From positions 249,029,233 to 249,093,232 of the forward strand of contig NC_085137.1 of NCBI RefSeq assembly GCF_035046485.1: a stretch of DNA of 64,000 nt. The letters are read 5' to 3'. Shown piece after piece: positions 45,643 to 56,394 of the stretch. This DNA is from Aedes albopictus. Taxonomy: Eukaryota; Arthropoda; Insecta; Diptera; Culicidae. The position numbers were made by a program, and so were the translations under genes. Every line of letters begins with the position of its first letter. Position 1 is the first letter of the stretch. The notes under the pieces are model-generated. The model ran no database searches. It had not been told where the DNA came from and worked only from the letters and a program-made list of their open reading frames with translations.

Positions 45643-46435
45643 TACATATTACAAAAAATGCTGATTTCCCTTCTCAATTTCTGGTAAGAACTTTTACAGA
45701 TCCGCTAGACGTCCTTTGACCATTCATATACCACGTTGATTGTAAAGTTTGTATCAATTTCCTAAAAGTTTCATATTCAGCGGTTCCACATTAAGCAGTT
45801 CTGAGAATACACTGAGAAATCTCTTGGTGGGTTCGGAGAGCAAGCTACTGAGAGCGTTCCCAGCAATTTTTCAGAAACATGGGAGAGATATCGTACGTTC
45901 CAGACATCTAAATCCTATGTCAGCCAGCTGTTGAATGCTGTGATTGACTAGAATAGCGGGCATTTGAATTGGTTTTGGCTATTTGTAGTAAATAGTAACT
46001 GTTTAATTGCTATAAATACTGTAAAAACCTATGGATTTAGATTATAAATTCAATCCACGATAACTTTTGATTTCATGGATAAAATGTTCTCAAATTTTCA
46101 GTAAGAATACTCGAATACCATAAGTTTCGAATATTGGATTCCAAAATTATGAGGGACAGGTTGATGGCCACGATCGTAATACAACCGCGATTGAATATTA
46201 ATACATAGTTCAAAGAGAATTTCATTGAAAATCGCCCTAAAATTTTAAATCGTTCAAGCTATCAATTCCCTCCATGAAACATTTTCAAAATTTCAGAGAT
46301 GATACCTGGATACTATATCTTTCGAATGGTGGGTACCGCTTAGATGGGTATTTTATTTTGTTAATAACGGTTTTAGACACGCCGTGATACTACTACTCCT
46401 GACTGAAAGTTCCTCCTAGTTTTCTGGCTCTCTTA

Positions 46436-46597
46436 TGCCGTTTTTCTTTTTGAACCTGGGTTGGAACTGGATTGGCGGAAAATTTGTAAACAAACAACGT
46501 CAAACAAACTTTAGTACAAGCGAAACCGAAGTCGGTTTGGGGTTGAAACTGTGATCTGTGAACCCAGGCTGGAACTGGATCAAAAAGAAAAACGGCA
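46436..46597. mobile_element. 162-bp MITE with TTA flanks
   Basis: The ends TGCCGTTTTTCTTTTTGA and TCAAAAAGAAAAACGGCA are flanked by TTA on both sides (46,433-46,435 and 46,598-46,600). A 3-bp TTA duplication suggests the PIF/Harbinger group. AACCTGGGTTGGAACTGGAT and its inverse lie just inside. Confidence 0.85.
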
Positions 46598-46599
46598 TT

Positions 46600-48131
46600 A
46601 GATTGAACATTGCTCCTCGCTGTTCACCCATCAGAACAATCATGTCATCCACGTAAATTTTACAGTCTTCAACACCTGAAGTAACAGTTGACCCCTTTTG
46701 AACTATGGGATGCAAGGAAATAATATTTTCCGCAAATGTGTACATATGCAGCATTTCTCATCATCACGCCACCTTGCTCGCTGTTTGTTCCACATTCGGA
46801 AAATTCGCAGGAGCTGGTAGTCCTTTTCTATACATTTCATCCATCTGTTAATAAAACGTCACTCTTCCAACAAGACGGGCTTGGTGGTCTATAGTGGCTA
46901 CCGCATATACAGAAGGTCCTGGCTCGTCCCTTACATCCTATTTTGTATCATTTTATATACTTTCTCCCTCCTCTCTACATGTACAACTCATGTATAATCA
47001 CATGTTCATAGCCATCGCTAGAACAGAAACGGGTTAAAAAAGCCGTTCCCTGTCCTTCCAAACTTTCACAGCACAGTGTCTCAATCATATTAGATAAGGC
47101 CTACAAGTTATGCAATAAAACACACAATTCTATCACCTTACCATGGTATCCACGCACCAATGTGTGAACCTTCTGCCAAACAAGTCCCAACAACACTTCG
47201 ACATCCTCATGAATTTGTGCTGACGCAGACGTATATTCGGTCAGATGTGGATACAAACGATTGCAATCATCATCTCCTTACCCTTCCCTACATTGACCTT
47301 TAATCTGACGTGCCAGGCGTTATTGTCGCCTAAAAATAGAAGATCCTATGCTCACACACTGAAGATTTTTTTTATTCTTAATCACTTAACCTAATTTACA
47401 GCTTTTTACACTGGGGCACTACGTGAGCAATTTCAATTGACAGCTGCACTTACATTTTGTACAGCGCCTAGATTCTATTCCACTTCATCGAACTGGTTAC
47501 CTTTCTGCTGCTTTCACTTTTTCTACTTTTTACCTAGTAGAATGATGAGCACAAGGATGGTGATGGATGGTCGTTGTTCCTTTCCAGTTCGATTGGGGGT
47601 TCATTATGAGTAGCAGTTCGCCGATGTCCAGGTTTCCGGGTCCGTTTAAGCCATGGGGCTCAGAAGAGGGTCAGTGTCAGTTGCTCTCGGGGGAAAAGCA
47701 ACTGACGAAAAATTGCAAGTGCCGGGGCTGGGAATCAAACCCATGACCATCCGCATATGAAGCGAACGTGTGACCAACTACGCCACGGGCCCCGGCTCAC
47801 ACTGAAGATATCTGCTAGTCCCCGGTGTGAGTGTAGCTGGTCTGGCGATACTGTAGTAGCATCTACGGGCGGTCAATTAAGCTCAAGCTCAAGCTGTTAA
47901 GAAAACGTCATATTCCACATTCTTCTGTTGTTGGGTGTCCCCAGTCAAATGTATCGTACTACCGCTATCAATACGCCAACCTGTTCGTTGCACGTTCTCT
48001 CGAACAACGCCCAAAACTGCATGGTTCTTCATTTTCCATTCTCCACCTGTCTTCAGCAGCTCATCGTGCAGCCAATTTCGAGCAATCTCTTTTGAAATAT
48101 GTATATAGAAAATTCTGTACTTAGAAGACAC
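46600..48131 (-). pseudogene. Ty1/copia-like pol fragments, degenerate
   Basis: Two separated frames on the minus strand recall copia pol in the correct order. The upstream one (48,131-47,889) has WRIDSGSTIHLTGD, matching the aspartic protease DSG active site with the following histidine. The downstream one (46,754-46,600) has CKIYVDDMIVL, matching the YVDD catalytic box of the copia reverse transcriptase. Between them frames are broken and the spacing is too short for a full integrase, so part is deleted; a SINE (47,367-47,797) is inserted. No LTRs were found. Confidence 0.65.
47367..47797 (-). mobile_element. tRNA-derived SINE, uninterrupted copy
   Basis: The head on the minus strand reads GGGCCCGTGGCGTAGTTGGT (box A) and GGTTTGATTCCC (box B), followed by a body homologous to 37,333-37,863 and an AGAATAAAAAAAA end. 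It is flanked by 12-bp CACACTGAAGAT (47,355-47,366 and 47,798-47,809). Confidence 0.93.
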
Positions 48132-50634
48132 ATTATGTTAATACCGTCGTTGGGGTGAGAATGGGTCAAAAAACGATACTCAAAGATTGTTTGTTAAATA
48201 ACTATTGCAATTGAAGTCGGAATAACTTTTTATTTGGTATGTATACTCTCCTATGTGGTAATGGTAGTTTAGCAAGAAAGTATCACATTATATGAATTGC
48301 TTAGTAAACTACAAATGATTGAAAATTGACCCATTCTCACCCCTTAGAGGGGGTGAGAATGTGTCAAAGTATTCGAAATCACCTATCTAAGAATATAAAT
48401 TAATTTTATTGATCATATATAGTAAACCTACTTAAAACACAATGTTATCATGACAAATAAAAGCTTAGGTAATTTTAAAAGATGATTAATCCACCTAAAA
48501 GGGCTAATACAATGAAAAAAATGGTCGAAATTTGGTAAAATAACGTTTGTATACTGTATCATCATTTTTAGCTATCATAATCATCCTCATTAAGAGTTTC
48601 AACCTCCATGAGAGGAGGAGAAATTACAATGAGGGAGGGGCGAAGAAAGAATGAAAGATTGATTATAAAAAAACATGCTAGTTTTTGTATACTGCATAAG
48701 AAATGTCTAACCAAACCCTCCGTTATAAACTCTTATGTACAATGATCATTGGCCTCTATATTGCTAAAGCAAATCACTCCATCTCAAGATAGAGGGTCGT
48801 TCAAATATTATGTTAAGTCTATTTTGTGAGCTTCCGATATTGCAGTACACTAAAGATTAGCTGATGATTAGAGGAGCTGTCCACACGCATGGGTGTATTG
48901 TTATAAATGATTTTAGGCACTAAACGTATTAACACACTCGTTTGACGCTTCTCGACATATTTTTGAAAGAAAGCGTGCTTTAGTGAAAATACGGTTAACA
49001 TCCCGGGTAAACGTGAATATCATAATCATATCTTAAAACGATCAAATTTTGATGTCATATCTTAATATGATATTGATGAGATATTCAAAAAGTTGCCAAA
49101 TATCTGCTCAATATCTCATCGTGATATGATTTCAAAATTAGTACTTAATTTGATCTTTGGAAGGCCTAGTGCAACTCGCGGTATAAATGTCGAAATTTCC
49201 CAACATTGCGCATAAAAATTATTTTAAGTTTTCATCTTTCATTATGGACCGTCCCCAAATAACGTAACGCTTCAGGAGATAGGGGTTCAATAAATTCCGT
49301 AACGCTCCAGGGGAATAGGGAATATAGCCTAGCGTTACGACCCATACAAAAAAGTTGGAGTTATCATACAAAAGCACATTATGGATTCCGCCAGATTCTA
49401 ATGAACTAACCACCGAGTTTAAAAAATGGCGAATTTAGCGTTACATAATAAATAGATGTTCCCTTATGTACACCACAAATTTTACAAACGAATACTGGGA
49501 CAAAAAGGAAGTAAAAGTGGCCTTCATTTTCAATAAGCGGGTTTATGGATACGGCAGTTGAAAAAAGAAAACAGAGTAGTCGGCACAAAAAATGCATATA
49601 ATCGATATTTGCTTTTCTTTAAAAAAGGCATTAAAATATATACTGATTTTATCTGATAGAATTCTTAATCCCAATTTATAATTATTTTATTTCACTGTGA
49701 GTAAACCAGCAGAGGCTTTCCAATTGAGCCCGATGACATCATGAGCTGGACCTCGATGTCGAGCTTGCATTTGTGGTACGAATCCAATAATAAATGAATC
49801 ACCGACAATTTGGGAACTTTATCGGCCCGCTAAGCAAAATACGTCCATTTCGAAAAACGGACCGTTTGATTCAAGATTCAACAAAACATACCGCTGGAGA
49901 CGAAAAGCTTTTTGAGAGTCAACCAACGAATTGCGTAGCGATTCTGCCTCGGGTATACGAACAGATGCATCGACTACGATCTTCTAAATGTTTCCAAAGT
50001 TTTTCTGGGTGACAGTTCACAATAGAGCACGTTCAGTGAAGTACATACTAAATTTTTAGCTGATATTTTATGGCTAGAAGGTAAATTATCCGTTTCTACA
50101 ACGAAATTGCAGGAGGCGTGGGTATTCCTTGCCTTATTTGGTGCTGTTAGAATAAAACTTTGGAAAACTTTGTTGCAAGAAATGGAGAAAACAATAACAC
50201 AGTTACCTGAAGTTTTACTCAAACACCATAAGGGTAGGCAAGAAATCATAATAGCCAGGCTTCTTTGCGTCATTTCGTTGCAGAGATTGAGAATTTACCT
50301 TCTCACCATACAACAATTCAGCTCATTACTACAATCTAGTACTTCACTGATTGCGTCCTATTGGTGGAAATTCGTCCTGTTTTAGGCGCAAAATAAACCA
50401 AACATGTTTCTACGCATATCATTTTTAAAGTTTGGATCACTAGCTTTGTTAATAATTCAGAGAAAGAGCATAAAATGTAAAATCATCTAGAGAAAATGCT
50501 CTCTTAGTTTAGGAAAATATGGAATTCCCAATTGAGCCTTAATTCATTTTTATTTTCCATTCCATCACGTCAGTTTGCAAATTTTGGGTGTAAACTGTAT
50601 TAATATTCTGCAATAAAACATTTATCACTTAGAA

Positions 50635-50845
50635 ATCTGAAAAATACTGCTCAAGATCAAAATTAGCTCTTCACATTTCCATCTGCAACATCCAGAAATC
50701 GAAAGATCTGAAAATTACTGCTCAAGATCAAAATCAGTTCTTTCACACATTCATCTATAACATCCGAAAATTGTAAGATCTGAAAACTACTATTCAAGAT
50801 CATAATTAGTTCTTTCACACACTCATCTACAAGATGGCGGGACCA
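50635..50845 (+). repeat. Three tandem units of about 70-73 bp
   Basis: ATCTGAAAAxTACTxxTCAAGATCAxAATxAG recurs at about 50,635, 50,705 and 50,778, each followed by a TTCACAxxxxCATCT-AxA block. The minus frame 50,663-50,872 is a product of this repeat. Confidence 0.85.
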
Positions 50846-50922
50846 AACCAACACAACTAACATGACTCGCAAACACCTTGGAAAACGTAGAACTTGATGC
50901 TCTTGTTACCTCCTATATTCAG

Positions 50923-50997
50923 ATATGAGTTGTAGTGCAGTGGTAATGTCACTGCTCATAAATCACAAGGTCATAAGTTCGATTCTGATCGCGGCCA
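50923..50997 (+). repeat. tRNA-Met(CAT)-like sequence
   Basis: GTGCAGTGGTAATGTCACTG, CTCATAA and AAGGTCATAAGTTCGATTCT line up with the D arm, CAT anticodon loop and T arm of elongator tRNA-Met. The acceptor stem does not pair and T-stem pairs are lost. It ends CGGCCA and is followed by a T run. It is best read as a tRNA pseudogene or SINE head. Confidence 0.5.
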
Positions 50998-51805
50998 TTT
51001 TTCTTTTTTTTTACTCTAATCCATCTGTCAGATCATTTTATGATATTGGTTAGAAGTGCTACAGTCCAGATCTCCCCAGATATTGGTCTGATCTTATAAC
51101 ATCAAAATGAGATATTATTATGTTCTTCCCCATACTAATTTTTGATCTTATTTTTGATCTTTTATCTCTTATGTCAAACAAACCAATAGCTAATTATGAT
51201 CTTGAGTACTTCACTTAGGAATATCAAATAATATTATTGTTCTGATTTTTACTTCTACTCGGGATGGCACCACTCTAACGTCAAATGGGGACTGGATAAC
51301 AAGTTGAATTTTTAGTTAAGGTTATGTGCACTCGATAACTTGCTTGACCCAATCTCACCCCCATTCTTAATATTTAGACATAGGGTCGAAAATATTAAGT
51401 TTTTCAATAAAAAGAGCAATGACAGCCCGCTTTTTTTATTACATCAACCAGGTAATACCTACAGTGAGCTAACCACTTATAAGAAAATTTATGGTTAGGT
51501 ACTTGTATTAAACATTACGAAGGAGAAATTTTTTCAGAGTGATTTACTAGTAGTTTCATCATATAAGTTTAGCCAGAAATTTAACAAAAAACGATTATTG
51601 CAAAACATCTTATTCTGCATCATGACGTGTAAAAACATCTCCCCTTTGAAATAATATAAAGATTTCAATATAAATTATCGATAGTTATTGAGCTATTTCA
51701 AATTTTATGTTTCTCTGTTTTGACCCAATCTCACCCCCCAGACCCATTGTCACCCCCATCGACGGTAATTAAAAAGAATAAAAAGTCTAATTTGTGAAAA
51801 TTTCG

Positions 51806-51878
51806 CGTTCAGGTGGGATTCGCACCCACGACTTCGTATTCGTTAGACCGGCGCTTTAAACAACTAAGCCACAGAACA
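51806..51878 (-). tRNA. tRNA-like pseudogene, 73 nt, AAC anticodon position
   Basis: The minus strand has the 73-nt cloverleaf length. The T arm is perfect (GTGGG/CCCAC around TGCGAAT), the D stem pairs (GCTT/AAGC) and the acceptor stem pairs six of seven with one wobble. The anticodon stem is broken (CCGGT against ATACG), leaving loop CTAACGA, which places AAC (Val) at the anticodon. Box A and box B are recognisable. A broken anticodon stem argues for a pseudogene or SINE head. Confidence 0.45.
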
Positions 51879-52084
51879 GGTAACGATCCTGCGGTATAAG
51901 AAGCCAAATTGACTCTTAGCCTACACTATGAACATTCATTTTTACCAAATTCATCTCTGTTTCGGTTAGATGCTAATCAACAAAAAAATGACTATTTTCT
52001 TGAAAGTAATATCATTCACATTTAAAACTACATAGGGTATGAGAGCCATCAGTAATCCCACGCTCCTATGTTCATCCTAGTCGA

Positions 52085-52215
52085 AAACAAGCGATTACGA
52101 CACCGATTGATAATATTCTTTTTATTTTCATGCGTGCTCACTTCTAACAAAAAATACAAAAAATAAGAAAGAAAACATACAACTCTTCAATCTTTTATTT
52201 TTTGTAAGATGAAAA
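52085..52215 (+). repeat. Dispersed repeat shared with 17.5 kb
   Basis: The blocks GACACCGATTGAT, GCGTGCTCAC, TACAAAAAATAAGAAA and TCTTTTxTTTT match 17,450-17,570 in the same orientation. The function is unknown. Confidence 0.65.
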
Positions 52216-52489
52216 TAGGAGCCACATGCTCAACAAGGGAACCAATACCCTACTTCTCGATTCCTCTCGTGTCGTTGCATTCAAACTTCGAGCGTTTGGT
52301 CGTTCCTATTTTTTTTCGATTTTCATTCAGAAGGAATTCAGATTGACAATTGAAAATTTCAGCGACCACCAACTGACGATCAAAAACCGATTTCGTCACA
52401 TACGAAATAACCTTATGCCAACACAGCCTCCCTTATCGTTACACCTGGAGATCACAACAGCAGATAGGATCGCAAATCTGTCACGCTGT

Positions 52490-53340
52490 GATCTATGCAC
52501 GTCAGAGCCTATCGTTAAGCTCTAACATCGACTCCGATCACTATCTACATGGTGATGGCCGAACTGCACCAAAAATTTTCCGCCATCAACAATGTGCGGT
52601 ACCGGCGGCTGCCCCGGTACGATGCAGAGCGACTGAAGCAATACGATGTTGCCTTTGTACTCACGCAGAATCTCGAGGCAGCGTTGCCAGACGAAGGCGA
52701 GCTGGGTTTGGCCTATCTAGAGGACTGCTGGAGAATAGTAAAAGCAGCTACCAACGATGCAGCCGACGTAACGAATGGTTCGACGAGGAGTGCTGCGTGA
52801 TTTAGGAGAAAAAGAGTGCAGCGCGAGTGGTAATGCTGCACACGGAAAGATCGATGTACACAGAGCAAGGAGTAACTTTCACGTAGCGATCGAAAAGACA
52901 AAAGATTTCATGCAAACTTGTGTGAAATTTTACGCAAATTTGTGTAATACCGGATCAGCACATTTTTTGTGCTGATTCAGTCGTAAGCAAATCTGAGTGA
53001 AAAATCCTTTGTCTTTTCGCAAGTTACTCATTCGCTGTGTACTTTCGTTTAAGGGTGCAGCATGCAGCCCGGCAGAACGTGGAACGTTACAAACACAAGC
53101 GGAAATAGCATACCTCCCACTTTTGAGAGACCAAGCTCTGCCTGGAAGAAGCGGAATGCAAGAGAATACGTGTGACGAGCTTTGTCGACGGTTGTAGTTG
53201 GTATTACCTTAGGCAGGAGTAACAGAAAGTGCATGATCCTGGACGATCGAAGTGGAAAGGGGCTTGAAATAAAGAGGTTGCTAATTTTGGACAAAGTGTA
53301 GTGATTAGGCATCGCTGCATTCTGAGCTACATCTCTAGGC
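52490..53340 (+). pseudogene. Non-LTR retrotransposon endonuclease-RT linker fragment
   Basis: Frames contain NIDSDHYL (the end of an AP endonuclease, with its SDH catalytic His), then YRRLPRYDAERLKQY, and EWFDEEC, a block seen between the endonuclease and RT of many insect LINEs. After a MITE (52,859-53,039) AARQNVERYKHKRK continues the linker. There are several frameshifts, and no RT domain follows. It is related in type to the fragment at 29.4-29.9 kb. Confidence 0.72.
52859..53039. mobile_element. 181-bp TA-flanked MITE inside the LINE fragment
   Basis: The ends CACAGAGCAAGGAGTAACTT and the imperfect inverse (AAGTTACTCATTCGCTGTG) lie between TA dinucleotides (52,857-52,858 and 53,040-53,041). 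The arms carry CGAAAAGACAAAxGATTT. The host frame resumes after it. Confidence 0.85.
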
Positions 53341-55829
53341 ATCTGTTACCAGATTTACATTTCTCTCTGTTGAAGTAAGTCACCCTAACCGTGTTACCTA
53401 TTTACGACCAAACACAAATACAATGGGCACGAGTCTCCGCTAGGAACGAGTGCAAGGGAAAAATCTGTTCGTTTCCTTAAAAACTTTTCCCTTCATTTCA
53501 GTTCAGCTACACACACCGTCCCAATAGCTACTTGCCATTCCCCTGTCCTGTACCATCCGCAGCAAACCTATTCTCCTCGCAATATATCGGTAGGTAGGTA
53601 GATAGGGGAACAAAGCCCAAAATGCCAAGATGGGGTAAAATGGCCCAACTGATAAAATCATTCCTGAATGGGACTTGATCATTACCATAGGTGAGTGGTG
53701 TCAAGATATGTTTGCATCGAACATTCTTCTAGAAGCTAGGCCACGAAACCCACGAAAAATCTTTTGATTTCCCAATGAAAATTGGCAACTTCCGGTTTTT
53801 CGTGCTTGCAATTAAGGTTTTCTGGTGATTTTATTACCAGCCAAGTGTTTCCAACGAGATTGAGGCGCATATGGAGACGCATGGTTGTTGATGTCTACGC
53901 TTTCCATGTTAGGCGTCATTCAAATATTACGATCATCATTTTACGAGGAGGGGTGTAACACTCCATTTATTGAGTATACGAAAAAAGCGGAACAGAGGAG
54001 GAAAAGGAGTCGAAAATGCCAGAAAACTGATGGACGTAATTTTTGAATGTTTTCATGAAGTGGCATCTTACCCCACGGCAGATGGTCGTTTTGCACCACT
54101 TCCGTTTTACGAACCAGTTTTTAAAACCGCTTAAAATCGATGAAAATGCAATAGTTTAGTGAAAAGTTTTGCTGAACTATCGAGCAAATATTGTCTAGTT
54201 GCTGTTACAACTTCGAAAGCCTAACAAATGAGGCTAATTATCATTGAAAACGATGAAAGTTTGAAAAATGGCATTTTACCCCACTTGACCCTATAGGTAT
54301 GGGGCAGGGCGAAATTTTATTGCCCGGATAAAGTTGCAGTTTGTTGTGTGTCGTACTTAGCCCAAACGGACACAGAACGAGCCTGCTGCTGATGATGTTA
54401 CGTGTTGTGTGCAGTGTGCTGTAATGGGGTCAATGATCCTTTTCTCCGTCCATGTTGCGGCGGTGCTTTATGTGTTGTGCTGCTGTTGCTGTTCGTCACA
54501 TGTTGTTGGACTGCCGTCACCACTGCACTGATATGACGACGATGATGATGGCGTCTTGGCCGGCGACTGACGGACGAAAGGCAAAAGTGGCAAGTCATGC
54601 TGATTTCTTCTCCTCTGTGTGGCTAAAATGGGCTTAGACGAGGACGAGAGAAAGAACCCCCCCCCCCCCCGGGGTGGATGGATGGGCCTTCGGTCATTAA
54701 GATTGAGATCTTTGTTGGGACGTGTTTTCTTGATCAGTTAACGTGCTCGGAGGCTGGGAAAGTGTGGTAATCGGAAAGCCTAGCCAGGAACATTGCTCCG
54801 GACGAACATCTTCCGGAATCTGCTTAACAGTCACAATGGTCATTTTCCTCAGCAAAGCCGCAGCCAAATTGGTTAAATCTGATTTCTTTGTTCGGTCAGC
54901 AGAAAATTTGTTTTGATTCCTTTTGCCGTGTCATTGTGTTTTGTCTGTTGGATGGTGTTCCCCTAAGTCTTCTCTAACAATGAGCATTAGCAATCCTAGG
55001 AAAAAAGATTTGAATAATACTGATTTCTTAAGCCAGTGTAGAAAATCATTCATCCAAAATTTGCTAAGGGTGCCCTTCACGTGTGTTTAGAAACTCATTT
55101 CATCAAAATTCCGCTTAACAAAAATATTTCTTGGCACAACATATCTTATCATTTAGAAGGCTTTGGTTTGGTTTTTTTTATTCTACATCACCATTTCCCA
55201 ATCCTAATTCCAAGAAATTCACTTATAAAGACCCAATCAAAAAGTTGTGATAGTAATTGTTGTCACAGTATAAATTGGCTTCCTCTAAAATTGGACATTT
55301 AAGCACGAAAATAATACAAATTCTTCGAAATGTTCGCCCTTCTCCAACCAACCCATGGAAGTAAGCGCAAATTACGTTGCAAAAACAAAAGAATTCAATT
55401 TTAGCTTTTAGACTTCGGTCCGGTGCAGATACAAACGCCCGCAGTGAAAAGGGAGAACAAGATCCGAAACCTTCACGTTGCGTTGTTGGGTCCGTTTTCC
55501 TCCTAGTCCAACAAACGGATGGTAATACAATTCGGAAGCACCCGTAGAACCGGCGGAGTGTATAATAGCAATCATCAGCGCCGAGCAACTTCCGTCGGGT
55601 TTGCGCTGCTTTTCTTGTTACCTTGTACCTTGTACTGGTCTACAGATAGCAGCGGGAGTGGATTTTTAGCTGCCTGCCAGTTACAGGATCGAACAGGGCG
55701 AAGAGAGCACAGGGCAGACAAAATGCGCGAAAGGGAAACGAACCGGTGGCGGTGGCGGCAATGCAGATACGATGAAGAGGGACGGCTCCCCCAATCTTGT
55801 CCGACTCAAGTGTGGAATGGTTCTAGTAG
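53341..55829. other. Low-repeat, GC-richer region without a clear gene
   Basis: The inverted motif GGGGTAAAATGGC / GGCATTTTACCCC (near 53,632, 54,065 and 54,270) suggests a foldback MITE at about 53,600-54,300. A 14-C homopolymer lies at 54,657-54,670. The ORFs 54,398-54,637 and 55,223-55,833 on either strand lack recognisable domains. This may be native intergenic DNA. Confidence 0.4.
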
Positions 55830-55949
55830 GTAGCGAACAGCAGTCAGTAGCAGCTCAGTCAGTGTGCCACAGTCCGTGTGACCCGAAGGCAAAGGATTAA
55901 ACTTTGCGTTTAAATCGTTTCGCGTTTTCGTTTGCGAACAGTAGCGATT
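55830..55949 (+). other. Possible 5' non-coding exon
   Basis: The segment contains several TCAGT initiator-like words (55,840-55,865: CAGTCAGTAGCAGCTCAGTC), no ATG-started long frame, and ends at a strong donor GTAAGT (55,950-55,955). This resembles a first exon of a host gene whose coding part lies outside the window. It is inferred from signals only. Confidence 0.3.
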
Positions 55950-56386
55950 GTAAGTAATTTGATGAATGGTCTTATGGTCAGATTTTCAACAAATTATTTC
56001 ATTTGCTGACTTGACAAACTTTAATTTCAGCAATAGTTTCCAACAATAATAAGCCTGCATTAGTCTCTACTTGCAATCAAGCACACAATCTTAGTTTCCG
56101 ACACAATCCGAACACAGGACCTCGAATCATTTTCTGAACAACAAACTACAACATAACTGTCCAATCTTTTGACAACCATTCTCAAGAGACTCGCGTCCTC
56201 ATTTCTGCTTGTTTTGGCATGCTTCACGAAGCCTTGGTGGAATGCGTAGATCTTCTGTTAGAATTCAAATGTTTCTTCAACACGACACAGCTATTCTAAA
56301 TGGGTCTACTGCTTCTGCATCTGTTTGTATTTTTTCACGCTATACAGGCTACCGGGCATAGAAGCCTGAGATACGGCCCTATCGTA
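55950..56386. other. Gene-free stretch
   Basis: If the exon above is real, this is intron. CCGGGCATAGAAG near 56,353 may be a mutated left end of the CCCGAGCAGAAG element family interrupted by the retrotransposon that follows. Confidence 0.35.
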
Positions 56387-56394
56387 TCAGGTAT

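Larger units (their letters stand above)
43914..46386. mobile_element. 2.5-kb TIR element with CACGGTGTGTC ends
   Basis: The TIR starts CACGGTGTGTCCAAAACCGT (left) and mirrors CACGGCGTGTCTAAAACCGT (right). The arms stay similar for several hundred bases, with ATACCCATCTAAGCGGTACC and ACCATTCGAAAGATATAGTA. The flanks read ATA-CACGG and CCGTG-ATAC, compatible with a 4-bp ATAC duplication if one C of CC was lost. Two smaller palindromes are nested inside. No transposase was recognised. Confidence 0.78.
49003..51264. mobile_element. Candidate nested element with CCCGGGTA / TACTCGGG ends
   Basis: CCCGGGTAAACGTGAATATC at 49,003 and the reverse of TTTTTACTTCTACTCGGG at 51,263 resemble each other and the CCCGAGCAGAAG-ended family at 61.4 kb. 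Similarity fades quickly inside, and no target duplication is seen, so the pairing is tentative. Confidence 0.4.
48144..51765. mobile_element. 3.6-kb TA-flanked foldback with GGGGTGAGAATGGGTC arms
   Basis: The left end CCGTCGTTGGGGTGAGAATG and right end (CATTGTCACCCCCATCGACGG) lie between TA dinucleotides (48,142-48,143 and 51,766-51,767). The GGGGTGA-AxTGGGTC motif recurs inverted near 48,340 and 51,350. The interior holds other repeats and no coding gene. Confidence 0.65.
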
